From: Rhizobium etli CFN 42
GTDB lineage: Bacteria > Pseudomonadota > Alphaproteobacteria > Rhizobiales > Rhizobiaceae
Assembly: GCF_000092045.1 (NCBI RefSeq)
Contig: NC_007762.1
Span: forward strand, 62,001 to 126,000
Direction of reading: 5' to 3'
DNA: 64,000 nt
Position numbers and translations under genes: made by a program. The notes below the pieces were generated by a model. The model did no database searches, was not told the origin of the DNA, and saw only the letters and a program-made list of their open reading frames with translations. Shown here piece by piece: positions 34,131 to 42,439 of this stretch. Within the stretch, counting starts at the first letter, position 1. Every line of letters begins with the position of its first letter.

Positions 34131-34148
34131 ATATATAGCTTTGTAGCC
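34124..34148 (+). repeat. T-DNA border repeat 4 (central, right-type)
   Basis: TGGCTGGATATATAGCTTTG plus TAGCC matches the border consensus with few deviations and shares GGATATATAG with borders 2 and 5. Immediately right of it, TTTGTTTGTATGT resembles overdrive. It can act as right border for 32.4-34.1 kb and as left border for 34.15-40.4 kb. Confidence 0.75.
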
Positions 34149-34164
34149 TTTCTTTGTTTGTATG

Positions 34165-34172
34165 TATAAATA
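34165..34172 (+). promoter_or_regulatory. TATA box upstream of the T6P synthase gene
   Basis: TATAAATA lies 69 bases before the ATG at 34241, and no Shine-Dalgarno sequence precedes that ATG. Spacing and context fit a plant promoter beginning directly at the border. Confidence 0.5.
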
Positions 34173-34240
34173 AGATTACGTATAATGCGAAATTGTGGCG
34201 AGCATTTTAATAGTAGGATTTCAATAAATACATTTGAATT

Positions 34241-35719
34241 ATGAAGTGTGTGAGGCCGCAAAACACACTTGGTTCATCTACGGTAAATTGTTCAGAATGC
34301 TGTGCGCTGACGGAGCATGAGTTTCTAGGATGCCCGGTCGACCCAATCGACACGCAGGGTCGTCTGATCGTAGTTTCCAACAGAATTCGCCGTGATGCGT
34401 CTCCTGGTAACAATTCAGGCGGGTTGGCCGTCGCCGTGAATGCTGCTTTGAAGTTGAGGGGAGGCATCTGGATGGGCTGGTCCGGAAATACTGACGCCGA
34501 GGCTACATCAACGAAAATGACTCGAGAGGGAAATGTAACGTACGTCGAAGTTGACCTCACCACCGCCGACGTCCGGGACTACTACAACGGCTTTTCCAAT
34601 CAGACCCTTTGGCCTCTTTTTCACTCGTTTAAGGATCGTGCGGTTCTTAGCGAAGATTACGAGGTGGCCTACCGGCGGGTGAACGCCACCTTTGCGGAAA
34701 TACTTTTTCCTTTGTGGCGTCCGGATGATGCAGTATGGGTGCATGATTACCACCTGATTCCACTGGCTGAAGAACTAAGGAAGCTAGGTTCCATAGGGCG
34801 TGTCGGTTTTTTTTTACATGTCCCGTGGCCGAAGTTCGAAGTGCTTCATGACGTGCCTGTACACAAGCTTTTGCTTAAAGCAATGTCCAGCTATGATGTG
34901 ATAGGCTTTCAAACACGCAATGATTTGACAAATTTTTATGAGGCTGTGAATTGCTGCAATGAGGGTGGAAAACTAGAGAATGACGTTGTTCTCTTGTTTG
35001 GGCGGAGGATCAAACTGGGTGCGTACGCTGTTTCCATTGAAACCCTGAATTTCGCGAAGTCCGCTGCGGCTGCGGCGAAGCAGCCGTCGATGCGTCAAAT
35101 GGTGGAAAGCTTGCAGGGGCAGACGCTGATTATATCAGTTGATCGCCTTGACTACACGAAGGGCATCCTGGAGCGTGTGAGGGCTTACGAAACGTTCCTT
35201 AAAGGTAACCCCTCGTATCTCAGGAAAGTGACTTATCTCCAGATCGCTCCCATATCCCGCTCCGACGTTCTGGAATATCAACAATTGCAAGCGGCGGTCG
35301 CGGAAGCGGTCGGCAAGGCAAATGGCGCAATCGGGACGGCGGACTGGACGCCTCTTCGCTATATCAATTCTGGTTCGTCTAGAGATGAGCTTGGCGCTCT
35401 TTTTAGGTTGGCGAGGGTTGGATTCGTAACGCCGATCAGGGATGGCATGAACCTCGTGGCGAAGGAATATATTGCAGCGCAAGACGCGGCCAACCCTGGC
35501 GTTTTAATTATTTCTGGGTTTGCTGGCGCCGCGCAAGAGCTTTCTGCGGGTATTATTGTAGATCCCCGAAATATTCAAAGTATGGCTCAGGCAATTGCAG
35601 ACGCCTTAGAAATGCCGCTTACTGAGCGTAAAGATCGTTGGAGGAATATGATGACCTGGCTGTTGGAACACGATATCAACTACTGGACCAATACGTATCT
35701 TGATGACTTATTTAGCTAA
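34241..35719 (+). CDS. T-DNA-borne trehalose-6-phosphate synthase (GT20)
   Basis: The 492-residue protein is an OtsA-type glycosyltransferase that makes trehalose 6-phosphate from UDP-glucose and glucose 6-phosphate. Counterparts of all key E. coli OtsA residues are visible: R48 (VVSNR), G60-G61, W80 (WMGWSG), Y115, W124, D169 (WVHDYHL), H193 (FFLHVPWP), R302 and K308 (DRLDYTKG), D401 and E409 (DGMNLVAKEY). The first 40 residues are an extra Cys-containing extension. No phosphatase domain is present. The gene lies between borders 4 and 5, has a TATA box but no ribosome site, and is more AT-rich than the vir genes, so it is probably expressed in the transformed plant. T6P is a sugar-status signal in plants; an effect on host growth is inference. 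Confidence 0.9.
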   Translation: MKCVRPQNTLGSSTVNCSECCALTEHEFLGCPVDPIDTQGRLIVVSNRIRRDASPGNNSGGLAVAVNAALKLRGGIWMGWSGNTDAEATSTKMTREGNVTYVEVDLTTADVRDYYNGFSNQTLWPLFHSFKDRAVLSEDYEVAYRRVNATFAEILFPLWRPDDAVWVHDYHLIPLAEELRKLGSIGRVGFFLHVPWPKFEVLHDVPVHKLLLKAMSSYDVIGFQTRNDLTNFYEAVNCCNEGGKLENDVVLLFGRRIKLGAYAVSIETLNFAKSAAAAAKQPSMRQMVESLQGQTLIISVDRLDYTKGILERVRAYETFLKGNPSYLRKVTYLQIAPISRSDVLEYQQLQAAVAEAVGKANGAIGTADWTPLRYINSGSSRDELGALFRLARVGFVTPIRDGMNLVAKEYIAAQDAANPGVLIISGFAGAAQELSAGIIVDPRNIQSMAQAIADALEMPLTERKDRWRNMMTWLLEHDINYWTNTYLDDLFS

Positions 35720-36115
35720 AGCACTACTGTCATGGGACGAATATTATTTATTTATACGTTCATATGTATAACTCGTTGTGCTCAAAAGGCGAGACCCATG
35801 TAAAGATCAATACAGTATACATCGTCTGCCTGAGTCAAATTATTGGTATGAATTAGTTTCGCTAACTAGCTTCGTAATTTTCTTTATCTCTAGTGTATGG
35901 CTTATTTAATCTGAAATAATGTATCTATATTATTTGTTGTATAAATGGCGCATTTTGTTTCCAAAAGGCGATCTAAAAGACCCATGACTGCCTCCAAAAG
36001 ACAGTCTTGAATCTGATTTGCTCACTTTTGGGAATCCCAAGAGTCCACGGCTTCTAGATCGTATGGTTGTGCGCCATTGTGATTGATGGGCCACTCCAAG
36101 ACTTTAGCGCATAAT
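35720..36115. other. AT-rich spacer between T6P synthase and opine synthase genes
   Basis: Contains AATAAT-type possible polyadenylation signals (for example near 35915) and probably the upstream promoter region of the opine synthase gene. No gene is seen. Confidence 0.5.
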
Positions 36116-36131
36116 GCGTAAGTGCTTACGT
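36116..36131 (+). promoter_or_regulatory. ocs-element-like enhancer palindrome
   Basis: GCGTAAGTGCTTACGT differs at two positions from the 16-bp octopine synthase enhancer core ACGTAAGCGCTTACGT, the plant bZIP-binding element of several T-DNA genes. It is 20 bases upstream of a TATA box and 85 bases before the start codon. Confidence 0.75.
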
Positions 36132-36151
36132 CAAAAATCCCTTTCATCGAT

Positions 36152-36159
36152 TATAAATA
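36152..36159 (+). promoter_or_regulatory. TATA box of the opine synthase gene
   Basis: TATAAATA lies 57 bases before the chosen ATG (36216), leaving a leader of roughly 25-30 bases, typical for T-DNA genes. Confidence 0.65.
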
Positions 36160-36215
36160 CGGAGTTTGGCAAGGGGAAATTCACATCTCAATCCTACAAT
36201 CAAATTTCTCTAAAT

Positions 36216-37271
36216 ATGAAAGTCCTTATTATCGGCGCCGGTAATCTTGGAAACGCGTTCGCCGCGGACTTATCCAGCCGAAATCATCGGGTTTCAATTT
36301 GGACTCACCCCAGTCATCCCGGCAACAGCATCAAGATTGCCAATGAAGGGCTAGAAGCAAAGGGGGCTGTTGTTGGGCATTTCTACCCCACCATTCTCCC
36401 AGACCTTGGCCATGCCGTATCCGAGGCAGAAGCAATCATTGTTACCATTCCCGCTAAGGCCGGCGTTAAGGAAGAGCTGAAGGTCAGGCTGGCTGAACAT
36501 GACCTCGCAAGCAAGATCCTTATATGGGTTCCCGGACTTTTGGCGAGCCTGGTTGGGGTTAAGCTAAGCACTGCTGCCACGTTTGAGGCGTCCAACTCAC
36601 CTTATGGCTGCCGTATCGATGAAGGTAAGGCTTTCATTAAGGCCTTTAAAAAGGTGATTGAGATTGCCGCTTTCGATGCTGACAGTGAGACGGAGTATCG
36701 AAGTCAAGTCGAAGCTCTCTTTCCAAGTAGGCTTGAATGGCGTGCAAACATACTGGATGTCGCCATGCACAACACCAATTTCATCACTCATCCGGTGACC
36801 GTGATAGAGAACGCCCAGCGCATCCTGGCTGGTGAGAGCTTTCGCTTTTATAGGGACGGTATGACCCCCTCCGTCTGTGAGAAGATGGAGAAACTTGATG
36901 AACTCCGCATGTCCGTTATTGCGAAGTTCAATTTTGCAGGGATTAGCCACATCGGTCTGGTCAATCGTTGGTATGGAAGGAACGAGCCAAACTACCTCGC
37001 GTTTGCGCGCAATTCTCCCTCTCACAATGCCACGCTTGGAGTTCCCTCCGACATGCAGCACCGTTACCTTACTGAAGACTGCCGGATGCTCCCCTTTTAC
37101 AGAGGCCTTGCAGAAAAGTTCGGTATCAACGCCGAGATCGCGGACTGGGTTTTGGCTCAAGCACGGGCTTTAGCCGGAGAGGACTTCGAAGAAACCGGAC
37201 TGACCCTAGCTAAACTGGATATGGAGGGTCTCTCTGGGGATGAAATCGTCGCGAAATGGGGTGCAAATTAA
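36216..37271 (+). CDS. Opine synthase (octopine dehydrogenase family)
   Basis: The start at 36216 gives MKVLIIGAGNLGN, beginning right at the Rossmann fold. An upstream in-frame ATG (36114) lies in the promoter and is rejected. The 351-residue enzyme should reductively condense an amino acid with a keto acid using NAD(P)H. Visible motifs: GAGNLG (7-12), NSPYGCR (about 128), the catalytic-His segment NTNFITHPVTV (His about 191) and, near the C-terminus, HRYLTEDCRMLPFYRGLAEK, all shared with octopine synthase. The product (octopine-, vitopine-like or other) cannot be read from sequence. Plant-type promoter, no ribosome site, and AATAAA at 37476. Confidence 0.85.
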   Translation: MKVLIIGAGNLGNAFAADLSSRNHRVSIWTHPSHPGNSIKIANEGLEAKGAVVGHFYPTILPDLGHAVSEAEAIIVTIPAKAGVKEELKVRLAEHDLASKILIWVPGLLASLVGVKLSTAATFEASNSPYGCRIDEGKAFIKAFKKVIEIAAFDADSETEYRSQVEALFPSRLEWRANILDVAMHNTNFITHPVTVIENAQRILAGESFRFYRDGMTPSVCEKMEKLDELRMSVIAKFNFAGISHIGLVNRWYGRNEPNYLAFARNSPSHNATLGVPSDMQHRYLTEDCRMLPFYRGLAEKFGINAEIADWVLAQARALAGEDFEETGLTLAKLDMEGLSGDEIVAKWGAN

Positions 37272-37475
37272 TCCAGAAGTACCGAAACACAATCTACGTT
37301 TGTGTTTTCGCGGAAGTTATAAGTGTTGTTATGCTCTACATTATGCGGTTATAGCCGCTCCCCGTAGTGTGATGATGGCGTTCAACCGAGCCCTAAGGCT
37401 CTAATGCATTATAAATGAAAGAACGCTAAATCGGATTGTACGTGGTTGTGATGTATCTGCTCGCTCTTATGTATA

Positions 37476-37481
37476 AATAAA
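37476..37481 (+). terminator. Putative polyadenylation signal of the opine synthase gene
   Basis: AATAAA lies about 205 bases after the stop codon, in an AT-rich context, as in nos and ocs 3' regions. Confidence 0.45.
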
Positions 37482-38049
37482 GCGGCCTTTGTTATCGTTT
37501 TAATGTAAATCAACAAGATTGTGCGACTATCTTAAGTGTGAGTTACCATTCCGTGCTCCCCGTGAACTGCACCCTGATGCCGAAATTTTCGACTACGCGA
37601 AATCCGTTACCCTTAGAAAGCCAAATATTACGTAGATTTTGATAAAATAATTTCGGCAACGCTATTTCAATTTGAGCGGTTAAAGGTTGCGTGTTTGCAG
37701 CTGCCGACGGAGGGATACTGTAATAAAAAATCAAACACAGCTATTTAAATCAAGTGGAATTACAAAAACGTGTTCAACCAAAGTACCATAATCCATATAT
37801 TTTATTCTTTGATAAGCCGCGTAGACTACCATCCCGCGAATACACGCTTTTGATTTGAGAAGGGTTAGTCCGTCAATACAGTCGGCTTCGACGAAAATAT
37901 GCTAGGGATTACTTTGCTCCTGCAAACCGGACCTCACTGGGCATTTGAGCCCTGCCCTGACGTCATTCTCACGAAAATGGCTCGTCACCCGGTCTATAAA
38001 TTCTTATCACTGACCAACATATTTGCCAAAAAGGCCGAAATTTCTTGCA
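37482..38049. other. AT-rich T-DNA spacer
   Basis: No supported gene. A 63-codon minus-strand frame at 37734-37543 is open but has no promoter, homology or partner. Confidence 0.4.
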
Positions 38050-38631
38050 ATGTCTAGCCAATTTCCCGAAGCACCGTATCCTATAATTCGCGAGATGTTG
38101 GGGCAGCAGATGGCTTTTTTTGTCTGCTTGAACTCCGAAAAGGTAGGCCTGTACTTTAAATTTTCTGCCGTTTGCAATAGTGATTGAATATTTTGTACAG
38201 ATCAAGTTCGCGGTCGATTGGGAACCTTTGGAGGAAAAACTGGCAAGCGAGAATAAAGATGCGCTCGTGGCAATGCAGAAGATCAAATCCATTAATATCG
38301 TCGAGTTGGCCGACAAGGGGTGGGGGTGGCTGACAACTTCAAGGAAAACGTAAAGGATGCCTATTCTATTGCTGAGCGGATTGCTCTGGGATATGAACCA
38401 GCGAGGGATAAGCCATTGCTTGATGCAGTCGGCAAACGAATCATGATATCGAAAGCTGTGCCCAATTACCCCCATATTGAAAATCTCGATCAACTGAAGA
38501 CGTTCTTTATCTGGTTTAAACAAATCAAGAGTTTTGACAACGAGCCCGGTTGCGCCAGCGGGATCGCAAATTGTTTTACTTTTAATCATTATCTTGACGC
38601 GACAACTACAGCACAATCACTAACTCAATGA
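38050..38631 (+). pseudogene. Decayed T-DNA gene, possibly an opine-synthase type
   Basis: Three frames join into one plausible protein: MSSQFPEAPYPIIREMLGQQ up to about 38175, then YFVQIKFAVDWEPLEEKLAS up to a G run at about 38322, then VADNFKENVKDAYSIAERIA to LDQLKTFFIWFKQIKSF and the stop at 38631. The C-terminal part is all-helical. It faintly recalls the helical C-domain of cucumopine/mikimopine synthases, but I cannot confirm that. The first break could alternatively be a short GT-AG intron (38137-38194, 58 nt) that joins SEK to IKF in frame; the second break still needs a frameshift. Confidence 0.45.
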
Positions 38632-39133
38632 TGACCGGTCTTACAGGTGTCCCGTGAACAAAACTGCGCTGTCATTTTCAAGTGACGACAATAAGATAAG
38701 GCAAAAAGTCTTGCGCCACGTGATTGTGCCCCACAAGCGTTTGGACGCGATAGGCGGGTTTCGTCCTGTGTGAGGTAAGCGCTGACGACAGAGCAGATAA
38801 CCACTCCCCAATTGGTGCCTTTATTCACTGATTTTTGTGCAATTAATTATAGGGGCAATTTTCAAGCCAGTATTCCGAAAGTCTTTGAGTCACGTGATGC
38901 TCAATAAAACGATGGATTTATGCGCACGGCGCTGTCAGTAAGTCTCGTAAGCCATGACGATAGCACAGTGGAAGGCGCATATTTCAAAACTGGCGGCTTA
39001 TCTTCGCTGGCAATAAGTGGACGTTCCATTTGCCGTCGCACCAAAGGGCCGCGTAACCCTGCCCTGTTTAACGAATGCGTGTTTGATCCTGATATGTCTA
39101 ATTGGTTATAAAAGACGATCTTGGCGGGTGATC
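38632..39133. other. Spacer before the IS3 element
   Basis: About 500 bases with no supported gene; short open frames only. Confidence 0.4.
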
Positions 39134-39210
39134 TGAACCCTTCAAACTGGACCAGTTTTGGTTAGAGTTTTCCGGTGCATTTTCCTGGCTGGGAAAGGGA
39201 CCAGAAGACG

Positions 39211-39477
39211 ATGAAAGCGTCGCAGTTTTCGGACGCTCAGAAGGCGTTCATTCTGAAGCAAGGTGATGAAGGCGTGTCGGTTGCTGAAATCTGCAGGAAG
39301 GCGGGGATCAGCCAGGCGACTTATTTCAACTGGAAGAAAAAATACGCGGGCATGCTGCCACCGGAGATGAAGAGGCTGAAACAGCTCGAGGACGAGAATT
39401 CGCGCCTGAAGAAGATCGTCGCGGATCTGACGCTGGACCGCGAGATGTTGCAGGATGTCATCCGCCGAAAGCTCTAA
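39211..39477 (+). CDS. IS3 OrfA
   Basis: MKASQFSDAQKAFILKQGDE begins an 88-residue helix-turn-helix protein with a C-terminal leucine-zipper-like segment (KRLKQLEDENSRLKKIVADL). The OrfAB fusion by frameshifting near the end of orfA is expected for this family. Confidence 0.88.
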   Translation: MKASQFSDAQKAFILKQGDEGVSVAEICRKAGISQATYFNWKKKYAGMLPPEMKRLKQLEDENSRLKKIVADLTLDREMLQDVIRRKL

Positions 39478-39497
39478 GGCCTGCTCGGAAGCGGGAG

Positions 39498-40313
39498 ATG
39501 GTGAAAGGCATGTGCTGCGATTGGGCGATCTCGATCCGACGTGCTTGTGGAGCGTTGAACTTCGATCGATCAACTCACCACTATACCTCTCGCCGTGCTG
39601 ATCAGGCCGGTCTGGAACGTCGTATTCGCGAGATCTGCGAGATCCGTGTGCGGTACGGCTATCGCCGCGTGCATGTGCTGTTGGAACGCGAGGGTTGGGG
39701 CACCAACATCAAGCGAACCTACCGCATTTACAGGGACTTGGGGCTACAGTTGCGGAACAAGACACCGAAGCGGAGGGTAAAGGCCAAGCTTCGCGAGGAT
39801 CGGCACATGGCCGTCGGACCCAACGACGTCTGGGCGATGGACTTCGTCCATGACCAACTCGCAATCGGTAAGAAACTGCGCGTGCTGACGGTGGTCGACA
39901 CCTTCTCGCGCTACGTGCCGGTGCTTGATCCACGTCATAGCTATAGAGGCGAAGACGTTGTGCAAACCCTTGAACGGGTGTGCCAAAAAGCCGGCTATCC
40001 GAAAACGATCCGTGTCGACCAAGGGACGGAATTCGTGTCGCGCGACTTGGACCTGTGGGCCTATTCCAAGGGCGTGACGTTGGACTTCTCACGCCCCGGC
40101 AAGCCAACTGATAATGCCTTCATCGAAGCGTTCAATGGCCGCTTCCGTGCAGAATGCCTGAACCAGCATTGGTTCCTGACCCTTGCGGATGCCCGCGAAA
40201 AGATGGAGGATTGGCGTAGATACTACAATGAGGAAAGACCTCATGGTGCGATCGGCAACAAGGTGCCGATCTCGTTGGTGAATTCAGGGTGCGCAACCAG
40301 CCCGCCTCCCTGA
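39498..40313 (+). CDS. IS3 OrfB, integrase-type transposase
   Basis: 271 residues with the DDE core: WAMDFVHDQL (Asp), RVDQGTEFVSRDL (Asp) and DNAFIEAFNGRFRAECLNQH (Glu, 35 residues after the second Asp). The frame extends upstream to the orfA overlap (ALRPARKREMVKG). It appears complete. Confidence 0.9.
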   Translation: MVKGMCCDWAISIRRACGALNFDRSTHHYTSRRADQAGLERRIREICEIRVRYGYRRVHVLLEREGWGTNIKRTYRIYRDLGLQLRNKTPKRRVKAKLREDRHMAVGPNDVWAMDFVHDQLAIGKKLRVLTVVDTFSRYVPVLDPRHSYRGEDVVQTLERVCQKAGYPKTIRVDQGTEFVSRDLDLWAYSKGVTLDFSRPGKPTDNAFIEAFNGRFRAECLNQHWFLTLADAREKMEDWRRYYNEERPHGAIGNKVPISLVNSGCATSPPP

Positions 40314-40412
40314 ATAAAGCCGGAAAACTCTAGCATCCGGTGGTCCAACGTTTGGGAGCGGTTCAAAACCGCCGGGGCTCTAATCGCTGCCGGATGAAAG
40401 TTCGGTGGCAGG

Positions 40413-40437
40413 TGACGGGATATATAGCGACGTAGAG
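40413..40437 (+). repeat. T-DNA border repeat 5 (right border of region 2)
   Basis: TGACGGGATATATAGCGACG plus TAGAG matches the right-border form (TGACAGGATATAT). It is followed from 40440 by CGTTTGTCCGTATGTCCG, an overdrive-like sequence sharing TTTGTnnGTATGT with the stretch right of border 4. Confidence 0.85.
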
Positions 40438-40439
40438 TT

Positions 40440-40463
40440 CGTTTGTCCGTATGTCCGTTTATC
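40440..40463 (+). promoter_or_regulatory. Overdrive-like T-DNA transfer enhancer
   Basis: CGTTTGTCCGTATGTCCG, two bases right of border 5, resembles the T/G-rich overdrive core (TGTATGTTTGTTTG), a site that stimulates T-strand formation near right borders of octopine-type T-DNA. The assignment rests on position and composition. Confidence 0.5.
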
Positions 40464-40473
40464 CCTAGGATTA

Positions 40474-41403
40474 GAGCCCGATTTAAAAGAAGTTGAGCGA
40501 TAACAGGCAGTTGTGATTCCCTATTGGTGCTAAATCAAATGGGGTTTCGATGAGCTGGACTGCTATCGCTCGCCGTGAGCATAACCGAGACGTGCTTCGT
40601 TTTCCAAGTGATTTGAAGGACCGGGAATGGGCGTTGATCAAACCGCTGATCCCGCCAGCGCGTCGTGGCGGGCGGCGTCGGACGACGAATATGCGCTCGG
40701 TCGCGGAGGCGATCCTCTATATCGCCTCGAGCGGCTGCCAATGGCGCATACTGCCGGGCGATTTTCCGCCGGTTTCGACAGTGCGCGGTTATTTTTATGC
40801 TTGGCGCGCGATCGGACTGTGGCAGAGCATCAACCAGCTTCTGGTGATGGCGGCGCGGGAAATCGAGGGACGGGAGGCGCAACCGACGGCAGGGATTATC
40901 GACAGCCAAAGCGTCAAGGCCACGCAAAGCGGCGGAATATCCGGCTATGATGCAGGCAAGAAGATTAAGGGCCGCAAGCGTCAGATTGTCACCGATACGC
41001 TTGGATTTCTGATCTTCGTGTTCATCCATGCTGCCGACATACAGGATCGCGACGGCGCACCCCATGTCCTCAAGGCGATCCGCCGCCGTTTTCCGTGGCT
41101 GCGCCACATCTTCGCCGATGGTGGCTACGCCGGAGCCAAGTTGAGGCGAGCAATGAGCGGCCATGGTGACTGGACGATCGAAATCGTCAAGCGTTCGGAT
41201 CACGCCAAGGGCTTCGTCGTCCTGCCCAAGAGATGGGTGGTGGAAAGGACTTTCGCCTGGCTTGGACGCTGCCGCCGTCTCGCCAAGGATTGGGAGAAAT
41301 CGATCGAAAGCGCAACCGCATGGGCGCAAATCGCTTCAATCAGAATGCTCATAAGGCGCATCGCAAGGTATTGGATATACGAATGAACTTTTGAATCGGG
41401 CTC
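40474..41403 (+). mobile_element. IS5-family element B, intact
   Basis: 930 bp with inverted ends GAGCCCGATT, flanked by TTA on both sides (40471-40473 and 41404-41406), the TNA-type duplication of this IS5 subgroup. It is inverted relative to element A on the other side of T-DNA region 2. Confidence 0.92.
40550..41386 (+). CDS. IS5-family transposase (element B)
   Basis: 278 residues with the DDE triad in GIIDSQSVKATQ (Asp), [15 protein letters not shown] (Asp) and [20 protein letters not shown] (Glu, with the Y/R-type IS5 signature). Complete, ending RRIARYWIYE. It is the only undamaged copy of four in the window. Confidence 0.93.
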   Translation: MSWTAIARREHNRDVLRFPSDLKDREWALIKPLIPPARRGGRRRTTNMRSVAEAILYIASSGCQWRILPGDFPPVSTVRGYFYAWRAIGLWQSINQLLVMAAREIEGREAQPTAGIIDSQSVKATQSGGISGYDAGKKIKGRKRQIVTDTLGFLIFVFIHAADIQDRDGAPHVLKAIRRRFPWLRHIFADGGYAGAKLRRAMSGHGDWTIEIVKRSDHAKGFVVLPKRWVVERTFAWLGRCRRLAKDWEKSIESATAWAQIASIRMLIRRIARYWIYE

Positions 41404-41421
41404 TTAGATATCTGGATAAAA

Positions 41422-42373
41422 AGATCGTGTCCACGGGAGTGGTGTAGCTGACGGCTGATTGCCGTGCTTTCCCGACATGGGTCGGAAGGGGATATCAGCG
41501 TGCCACAGCGGGGCAGGCTGATTTGGGGATCATCGCTCATTTGGGCCATGGTCTCAAGCATCAGATACCTGGCACGCTGGACGGCCCATTCGTCATTCTG
41601 TTCGAGCAGCAATGCACCGACGAGACGGACGATGGCATCGTCGTTCGGAAAGATGCCAACGACCTCAGTGCGGCGTTTGATTTCGCCGTTGAGGCGTTCA
41701 ATTGGATTCGTCGAGTGCAGCTTTGCCCGGTGCTCTTTCGGGAAGGTCATGTAGGCGAGGACATCGTCTTCAGCGTCGTCCATGATGGTCGCGAGCTTCG
41801 GCACTTTCGGTCTGATCTGGTCGGCGACACTGCGCCATTGAGCGCTTGCTGCCTCCGGGGTCTCCTGGGCAAAGGCCGTCGCGATGAAGGCGGATACGAC
41901 CCGCCTGCCGCTCTTTCCAGCATGCGCGAGCACGTTCCTCATGAAGTGAACCCGGCACCTTTGCCAAGTGGCATTGAGAACCTTGGAAACGGCGGCCTTG
42001 ATGCCCTCATGTGCATCAGAGACAACCAACTTCACCCCGCGTAGACCGCGGCGCGTTAGCCTGCGCAGGAATTCCGTCCAGATCGGTTCGGCCTCCGAGG
42101 TGCCAACTTCCATACCCAGGACCTCGCGCCGACCGTCGTTATTGACGCCGACCGCGATAATGACGGCGACTGAGACGATGCGGCCGCCACGCCGGACCTT
42201 GAGATAGGTCGCGTCCACCCAGACGTATGGCCACTCACCTTCAATCGGCCTGTCGAGGAACGCCTTCACTTTGACGTCGATCTCTTCGCACAGGCGGCTC
42301 ACCTGGCTTTTGGAGATGCCGCTCATACCCATGGCCTTGACCAGGTCGTCGACAGAACGGCGTTGGTGCAGCG
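41422..42373 (-). pseudogene. IS256-family transposase, C-terminal two thirds
   Basis: From VDDLVKAMGMSGISKSQVSR the frame continues through PYVWVDATYLKVRRGGRIVS (Asp), VKLVVSDAHEGIKAAVSKVL (Asp) and STNPIERLNGEIKRRTEVVG (Glu). The N-terminus is missing exactly where the fragment at 54414-54748 ends (YIQGISTRS), so the two look like complementary halves of one element type. The right IS end (ATCGTGTCCACGGGAGTGG) is retained. Confidence 0.8.
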
Positions 42374-42439
42374 ATCGCCGTGTAAGCGGACGTCTGTCTT
42401 TGATGCCTTTGCTACTCGGTAGCTTGTCTGTACCGGACA

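Larger units (their letters stand above)
39134..40365 (+). mobile_element. IS3-family element (IS407-like group) inside the T-DNA
   Basis: The ends are TGAACCCTTCAAACTGGACC and the related inverted TGAACCGCTCCCAAACG, both followed inward by GAGTTTTCCGG. The element encodes OrfA and OrfB. No target duplication is seen (GATC on the left, AAAC on the right). It lies 48 bases before border 5. Confidence 0.85.

Noticed and set aside
33895..34146. 83-codon plus-strand open frame ending at border 4
   Set aside because: It reads through the GGCTT/GGCAA repeat and the border itself; no start signal or conserved motif.
36114..36215. Longer N-terminus for the opine synthase from the ATG at 36114
   Set aside because: This ATG overlaps the ocs-like palindrome and lies upstream of the TATA box; homology starts at 36216.
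37543..37734. 63-codon minus-strand frame after the opine synthase gene
   Set aside because: No TATA box, partner or recognisable motif; AT-rich chance frame likely.
37969..38616. 215-codon minus-strand frame in T-DNA region 2
   Set aside because: The plus strand gives a better protein-like reading (with frameshifts), and the minus frame has no promoter or recognisable motif; not fully excluded.
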